From contig JAUSGG010000096.1 of NCBI GenBank assembly GCA_030649165.1, forward strand, positions 16,972 to 80,971: a stretch of DNA of 64,000 nt, in the 5' to 3' direction. Below, in pieces: positions 60,345-64,000 of this stretch (positions within the stretch are counted from its first letter, which is position 1; the number at the start of each line of letters is the position of its first letter). The position numbers and the translations under genes are program-made. The DNA is from Armatimonadota bacterium. Lineage in GTDB: Bacteria; Armatimonadota; UBA5829; JAUSEB01. The notes below the pieces were generated by a model. That model saw nothing but the letters and a program-made list of their open reading frames with translations, ran no database searches and was not told the origin of the DNA.

Positions 60345-60350
60345 ATTATA
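60345..60350 (-). promoter_or_regulatory. Probable -10 box of the maturase operon
   Basis: TATAAT on the minus strand, 49 bp before the maturase ATG; the -35 region is weak. It implies that the maturation genes are transcribed separately from the precursor. The rest of the gap 60296-60643 shows no gene. Confidence 0.5.
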
Positions 60351-60643
60351 TCATGCCCGGCAATGCTGCGTTCTCAGAAACGAAAGGCTGATGGTCGCTC
60401 TACCGTATTTCAGCGCGAGGAACGCGACGCACCTCACGCTGGCTTAACACGAGTGCGTTACCACGCATTCATAGCGGCCAAAAGGATACAAGCTACCATG
60501 CCCAAGTAATCCCTGCGTAAGCCAGCCGCTCTGGCACTAAGCAGATTGTCCTATCAGTGCCAAAGATGGCTCGGGCCTGCAGTAAAGAACTCTTGAGCTA
60601 GTCACACTGATGCGCCGACACATCTGTCAGAGGGTATCAGTGG

Positions 60644-60853
60644 TCAAAATGGGTCAGGCGCATTCCTGCCATTCTTACCCGTCGTATTTAGGTTACTGCT
60701 CCCGGTATCTAGGGTCATGTCCTTATTTGATGAACAGGCGCAGTTACAGCCAGGGCAAACACAATTGCAGTAGGCGTAAAATACCGGTTGCTTTGCGCCT
60801 ACGATTCTTATGGCCCTACCAAATCTTGTTGACTCCTTCGGTTTCCTCTTCAT
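60644..60853 (-). CDS. Cys-rich RiPP precursor, CLI_3235-like
   Basis: 69 residues from ATG 60853, with AAGGAG about 13 bp upstream; the frame is open back to 60919. The leader is basic (MKRKPKESTRFGRAIRIVGA), then QPVFYAYCNCVCPGCNCACS, then a Ser/Asn/Thr/Gly-rich tail (SNKDMTLDTGSSNLNTTGKN). The six cysteines alternate as C-x-C-x-C...C-x-C-x-C after an A-Y, as in CLI_3235-type bacteriocin precursors of clostridia, whose cores follow VEAY with repeated CxC. The maturase gene is 349 bp downstream on the same strand. It probably encodes a modified peptide with thioether bridges; the product and its activity are unknown. Confidence 0.75.
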   Translation of the reverse strand: MKRKPKESTRFGRAIRIVGAKQPVFYAYCNCVCPGCNCACSSNKDMTLDTGSSNLNTTGKNGRNAPDPF

Positions 60854-60998
60854 CTCTATCTTTTCACTCCTTTCACTGCCGGCGGCCCTAGTCGTTGAAT
60901 TAGCCCGGTCGCACGACATAGTGTATTCTCTACCAGCATAATACCTTCCGGGTCCTTCAAAAGCAGCACATTTGCGTGCTACACTGGGGATCAGTCAG

Positions 60999-62549
60999 TC
61001 AGTACTGTGTGTTTCCGTTCTGGATATCGGCCAGTTTTTTCGTACACATCTCTAGCCAAACAGAACCGGCGTATTCTTTTGTTGCCCGATCAAGCTTAGA
61101 GATGGCTTCCTGCGTCCTTCCCCTCTTTGCCAGGCAGACACCAGCTTGATAAAGGGCAAGGCAGGCTGAATCCTGCACGACCCCTGATGAGTCACTAGAT
61201 ACCGTAGCATTCGCTTTCACAACAACCGAGTCGTACGTCTGCAGAGCTGCGTCTACTTGGTCTGTGGATTCATAGGACCGTGCAAGCCAGTACGTTACCG
61301 TAACGGCGTCCTTTCCTTCAGGATACAGCGCGAGGTACTTGGGAGCCTCCAGTATAACACCAGAATAGTCATGAAGACAGAAGAGGTATTCCACCTTATG
61401 TACTGCGCAGACCTGAGGAACCTCCACAGTTGTATCAAGCATCAGCACGCGATCGAAGGTTGACCGAGCACCTTCCTTATCCTGCAGAATCACCTGTTTC
61501 TGCGCAATCTCAATGAGCTTGGCACGGTTCTGCTCTTGATGGGCAGCGGGCAATGAAAGGCATTGACGGAAGGCCCTTACGGCTTCGGTGCCTTGTCCAG
61601 AGTAGTAGCTACCCTGCGCCAGATAGTACTGAAAATCCAAGGCCGACGTTCCTTCCGCATAGGCACTCGCCGCGTCTGTCGCTTCACTTAAGACTGCGTC
61701 AAAATCACCAAGGCTATATGAGGTCTTAATTCTCGCCAGCTTGTAGCCCTCCGGGTCCATTTCCTCAGCCGCAAGCACCACGTACTTTCCATATGTGACA
61801 CGAGCGTTCGTCTTATCGCCGAGCCCTAGTTGTGCATTCGCAAGCCAGTATAGCTGCTGACGCGATTTCTGCACGGTTGGGTTAGCAAACAGCTTAAGCA
61901 GGTCGGCTTTTGCCCCTTCGATATCACCCGCCCCCGCCTTTCCTACGGCCGCTCGCCTGGCCGCCGTCATCGCGTCGTCTTCCTTTTTTGCAGTATCATA
62001 GGCGGTGAGTGCCTTGTCTATACCGGACTTCATGTCTGCAGAGAGGTTGGACATGCTTTTGATTAGCTCATCTATACCACCCCGCGCTAGCTTGGCTCTA
62101 TTCAACTTATCTGGGTATTTTGCTAAGGCATCAACGTATTGTTGTAGGGCTTTGATATCTTCACCCTTGTATCGATATATCTTCGCAATACCAATGGCAG
62201 AATCGGCGCATTGCGAAGTACATTGAGAATAATCGCTCAGCACTTTCTTGAATAAGGTCTGGGCTTCATCCAACTGTCCGGATTGTCGCAAGGTCTCGGC
62301 CAATGTGCACGTAGTCAGTGCTTTCACCATGCCCATACTAGCATCGCCGGGCGTTTCAGGCTGAACTAATACGCTGCGCAATTGCATTATTGCGTCTGCA
62401 ACATTTCCAGCATCATTCAGTGCAACTGCTCGGTCGTACATCACTTGAGCTTGTTCTGCAGCTGTGGCTGCGAACGCGCACGTAGCCGGTAAGGATGCCA
62501 ACAACATCGTAAGAAGAACCAGGAACACCAACCTACATCGTCTTTCCAT
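60999..62549 (-). CDS. Secreted TPR-repeat protein
   Basis: 516 residues from ATG 62549 with GGAGG upstream. Signal peptide: RLVFLVLLTMLLASLPATCAFAA. The rest is built of helix pairs of TPR type: AQVMYDRAVALNDAGNVADA, GQLDEAQTLFKKVLSDYSQC, GEDIKALQQYVDALAKYPDK, GQGTEAVRAFRQCLSLPAAH and GRTQEAISKLDRATKEYAGS. It should be a periplasmic scaffold. It precedes the precursor gene on the same strand and may belong to the cluster, for example in export or assembly. Confidence 0.75.
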   Translation of the reverse strand: MERRCRLVFLVLLTMLLASLPATCAFAATAAEQAQVMYDRAVALNDAGNVADAIMQLRSVLVQPETPGDASMGMVKALTTCTLAETLRQSGQLDEAQTLFKKVLSDYSQCTSQCADSAIGIAKIYRYKGEDIKALQQYVDALAKYPDKLNRAKLARGGIDELIKSMSNLSADMKSGIDKALTAYDTAKKEDDAMTAARRAAVGKAGAGDIEGAKADLLKLFANPTVQKSRQQLYWLANAQLGLGDKTNARVTYGKYVVLAAEEMDPEGYKLARIKTSYSLGDFDAVLSEATDAASAYAEGTSALDFQYYLAQGSYYSGQGTEAVRAFRQCLSLPAAHQEQNRAKLIEIAQKQVILQDKEGARSTFDRVLMLDTTVEVPQVCAVHKVEYLFCLHDYSGVILEAPKYLALYPEGKDAVTVTYWLARSYESTDQVDAALQTYDSVVVKANATVSSDSSGVVQDSACLALYQAGVCLAKRGRTQEAISKLDRATKEYAGSVWLEMCTKKLADIQNGNTQY

Positions 62550-62578
62550 GCCAATTCCTCCCCTTTTCAGAATAACCG

Positions 62579-62734
62579 TCAGTGCTTTGAAGTGAACCTC
62601 CTGCGGAAAGAAGGTGGGGGACGTGTAGCTTCAAGCGTAAGCCGACACGGGTGACATTCGCGTATATCTAAGGATGCTTTGGCCGGACACTTCTCTACAG
62701 AAACGCCCGATTTGGCTGTCTGCGCTTGCTTCAT
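62579..62734 (-). CDS. Short Cys-containing peptide upstream of the TPR gene
   Basis: 51 residues from ATG 62734, with AGGAG 6 bp upstream, a strong start. Sequence: MKQAQTAKSGVSVEKCPAKA, then SLDIRECHPCRLTLEATRPP and a basic end. Three cysteines are present and there is no hydrophobic segment. It is 29 bp before the TPR gene, so the two are cotranscribed. It may be a second precursor-like or regulatory peptide, but no family was recognised. Confidence 0.5.
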   Translation of the reverse strand: MKQAQTAKSGVSVEKCPAKASLDIRECHPCRLTLEATRPPPSFRRRFTSKH

Positions 62735-62792
62735 TGCCTCTCCTGAGCACAACAGAATACAGCTATGCCCATTTGAAATACCAAACTGACTT

Positions 62793-62821
62793 AACTTACC
62801 AAACATGTGGTGCATTGTCAA
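62793..62821 (-). promoter_or_regulatory. Promoter of the short peptide-TPR unit
   Basis: Minus-strand TTGACA (62821-62816), 17 bp, TAAGTT (62798-62793). The -35 is perfect and the -10 is weak. The gap 62735-63084 has no other clear gene. Confidence 0.5.
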
Positions 62822-63084
62822 TAGAATTGGGGTGTTTCTTCTGGATGCTTTTTCCCTACATTCTTTCAGAAGGGTGATGTCGCGGGAGGAGAATGATTGC
62901 CGATAGTTAAGGTATAACGTGTAAGGTGTAACAAATGGAGGGTTTTTGCTTGCGTTTCTTGCGTGTCGCCCTTGTTTTCGTCTGCCCTCGAAACGCGCAT
63001 AGGAATTGCATAGTCAGATATCTTCTGAGCGTGATCGAGGCTCTTGAGAGGAAGCTTGTTGATAGCTGACGACCGCCTGGTACG

Positions 63085-63129
63085 TTAAAAGGGCGTCGAT
63101 CGCTTGCGGCTCCCGCGGTATCGACGCCC
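63085..63129 (-). terminator. Intrinsic terminator after the 63149-63813 genes
   Basis: GGGCGTCGAT (63091-63100) and ATCGACGCCC (63120-63129) form a 10-bp stem with a 19-base GC-rich loop. On the minus strand it is followed by TTTTAA. Confidence 0.85.
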
Positions 63130-63148
63130 GACTCAAGTCAATGACGAC

Positions 63149-63550
63149 TCAATCGGTCTCGCTCCGACCGCTTCTTTTGTTCAAGTCTTCCGCGCGCGTC
63201 ACCGACACAAATTGCTGCCGAAATCCATCGCAGTACACTACGCACGGACAAATCGCGAGCGGCGCATACACGCCGGTACTTGATTCGCTGAAGCTGAGGA
63301 ATTCCTCGATCCTCTTCAGAAAACGAGCCCACAGTCCTTCCCTTTGACCCTTCGATAGGGATTGACCGTTTCCACCGCTCTCCGTATCGAGAAACGCCCG
63401 CAGGTCCCTGTACAAACGAACCCGGGACTCCTCGCTCAGGTCTCGAGCTCTCTCCACCTGGGCAAGTCGCAGGTGCTTCTCGATTATCCGTACGGCGCGA
63501 TTCGCCACGCTTTGCGACACGTCGATCGCGTCGGGATACAGCTTCTTCAT
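63149..63550 (-). CDS. Unknown protein, second gene of a pair
   Basis: 133 residues from ATG 63550. The frame is open further up to 63724 but overlaps the partner gene there. It contains helical segments (LYPDAIDVSQSVANRAVRII, EKHLRLAQVERARDLSEESR, LYRDLRAFLDTES) and a C-terminal part with CPCVVYCDGF. I do not recognise the family. A good terminator follows, so this is the end of a transcript. Confidence 0.5.
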   Translation of the reverse strand: MKKLYPDAIDVSQSVANRAVRIIEKHLRLAQVERARDLSEESRVRLYRDLRAFLDTESGGNGQSLSKGQREGLWARFLKRIEEFLSFSESSTGVYAPLAICPCVVYCDGFRQQFVSVTRAEDLNKRSGRSETD

Positions 63551-63570
63551 TCGGTCAATCGCCTCTTTGA

Positions 63571-63813
63571 CTATACGGCGGTCAGGTCCGTCGCCAGACT
63601 TACTCTCTGCTCCGGACACAGCGTAATCGGCCTGAGGTCCCTGCCTTGCAGCTTCGACTCGAAATCCAGGTGCCTGTCGATGACCTCCACCATCCAATTT
63701 GCCTTTGAGACCAGTCCGTCCCAATCAGGCGCGACAGTCAGCGGAAACTCATCCGCGTCGGTTCTCTCCAGAGTGCCTATTTCCCGGTCGAGTAGGTATC
63801 TCATGTCCTGCAT
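63571..63813 (-). CDS. Small protein of unknown function, first gene of a pair
   Basis: 80 residues from ATG 63813 with AGGTG upstream. It begins MQDMRYLLDREIGTLERTDA, then LTVAPDWDGLVSKANWMVEV and IDRHLDFESKLQGRDLRPIT. The stop comes 20 bp before the next start in another frame, and the downstream open frame overlaps it, so a frameshifted single gene is also possible. The family is unknown. Confidence 0.5.
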   Translation of the reverse strand: MQDMRYLLDREIGTLERTDADEFPLTVAPDWDGLVSKANWMVEVIDRHLDFESKLQGRDLRPITLCPEQRVSLATDLTAV

Positions 63814-63907
63814 TGGGTTCACCTACTTTCAGCGTTATTAGACGTTCCGAGGTTTCTGTACCCATGCGGTCCTCTGCTCTAAACTGCAAAGGGAGCAAAC
63901 GGGGGAA

Positions 63908-64000
63908 GGGTTTTAGGGTTATAGGGTTATGGGGTTATAGGGTTATAGGGTTATAGGGTTATAGGGTTATAGGGTTATAGGGTTATAGGGTCATGGGGTT
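63908..64000. repeat. TTATAGGG tandem satellite reaching the window edge
   Basis: About eleven tandem copies of an 8-bp unit (TTATAGGG, with some TTATGGGG and TCATGGGG variants) run from about 63908 to the last base. The true length is not visible. Confidence 0.9.

Overview
The window reads as a bacterial chromosome segment of moderately high G+C. It carries housekeeping genes (greA, lysS, smc), many exported carbohydrate-active or hydrolytic enzymes, a PEP-CTERM protein, Tat and lipoprotein signals, paired UroD-like proteins and an unusually dense load of small dispersed hairpin repeats. This mix recalls Armatimonadota-like or related environmental lineages (Hydrogenedentota, Planctomycetota). 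The assignment is an inference from gene content only; no rRNA or tRNA was found.

Layout. 0-3.6 kb: an unknown partial gene translationally coupled to an SNF2 helicase with a degenerate Mrr-like tail, a small conserved gene, then a 318-bp MITE-like element and a truncated glycoside hydrolase. 3.6-6.1 kb: a YwqK/YD-repeat lipoprotein, a zinc-less MDR dehydrogenase and a cupin. 6.27-7.7 kb: a two-gene module with its own promoter, made of a small two-TM protein and an LPO_1073/Vpar_1526-type protein that share a RHIM/amyloid-like motif. 7.8-11.2 kb: a PfkB kinase flanked by a duplicated 3' end of the neighbouring Tat-exported enzyme. 11.4-19.2 kb: ThuA-like, flavin reductase-like, GH36, STN-like secreted and two UroD-like genes. 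19.3-25.6 kb: a B12-radical SAM protein, a U32-like protein, a PEP-CTERM protein with a well-formed promoter and palindrome, and two exported proteins of unknown role. 25.7-30.6 kb: nested hairpin arrays and two tandem GH36-like paralogues. 30.6-36.4 kb: a Phd/RelE pair, HAD, esterase, metallophosphoesterase, lysS and greA. 36.6-38.4 kb: a restriction-modification locus whose endonuclease is split by two frame changes, the first at an A-AAA-AAG slippery site. 38.5-50.7 kb: a GH38-like mannosidase, a tagaturonate epimerase-like protein, a large transaldolase-like protein and a type I phosphodiesterase. 50.9-54.5 kb: smc.

The most distinctive locus is 54.8-62.8 kb, which is visibly less G+C rich and entirely on the minus strand. 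A 69-residue peptide with a CNCVCPGCNCAC core resembles CLI_3235-type Cys-rich bacteriocin precursors. It lies next to a SPASM radical SAM maturase, an ATGA-coupled subtilase-like protein, a TIGR04066-like maturation protein and an unusual protein joining an anti-sigma-type zinc motif, a GspE-like ATPase without a P-loop and two Clp_N repeats. A TPR lipoprotein-like or secreted protein and a second short Cys-containing peptide lie upstream. A decayed conjugative-ATPase fragment sits between smc and this cluster, which suggests horizontal arrival. The window ends in a TTATAGGG satellite.

All family names come from reading the translations; no database search was run.
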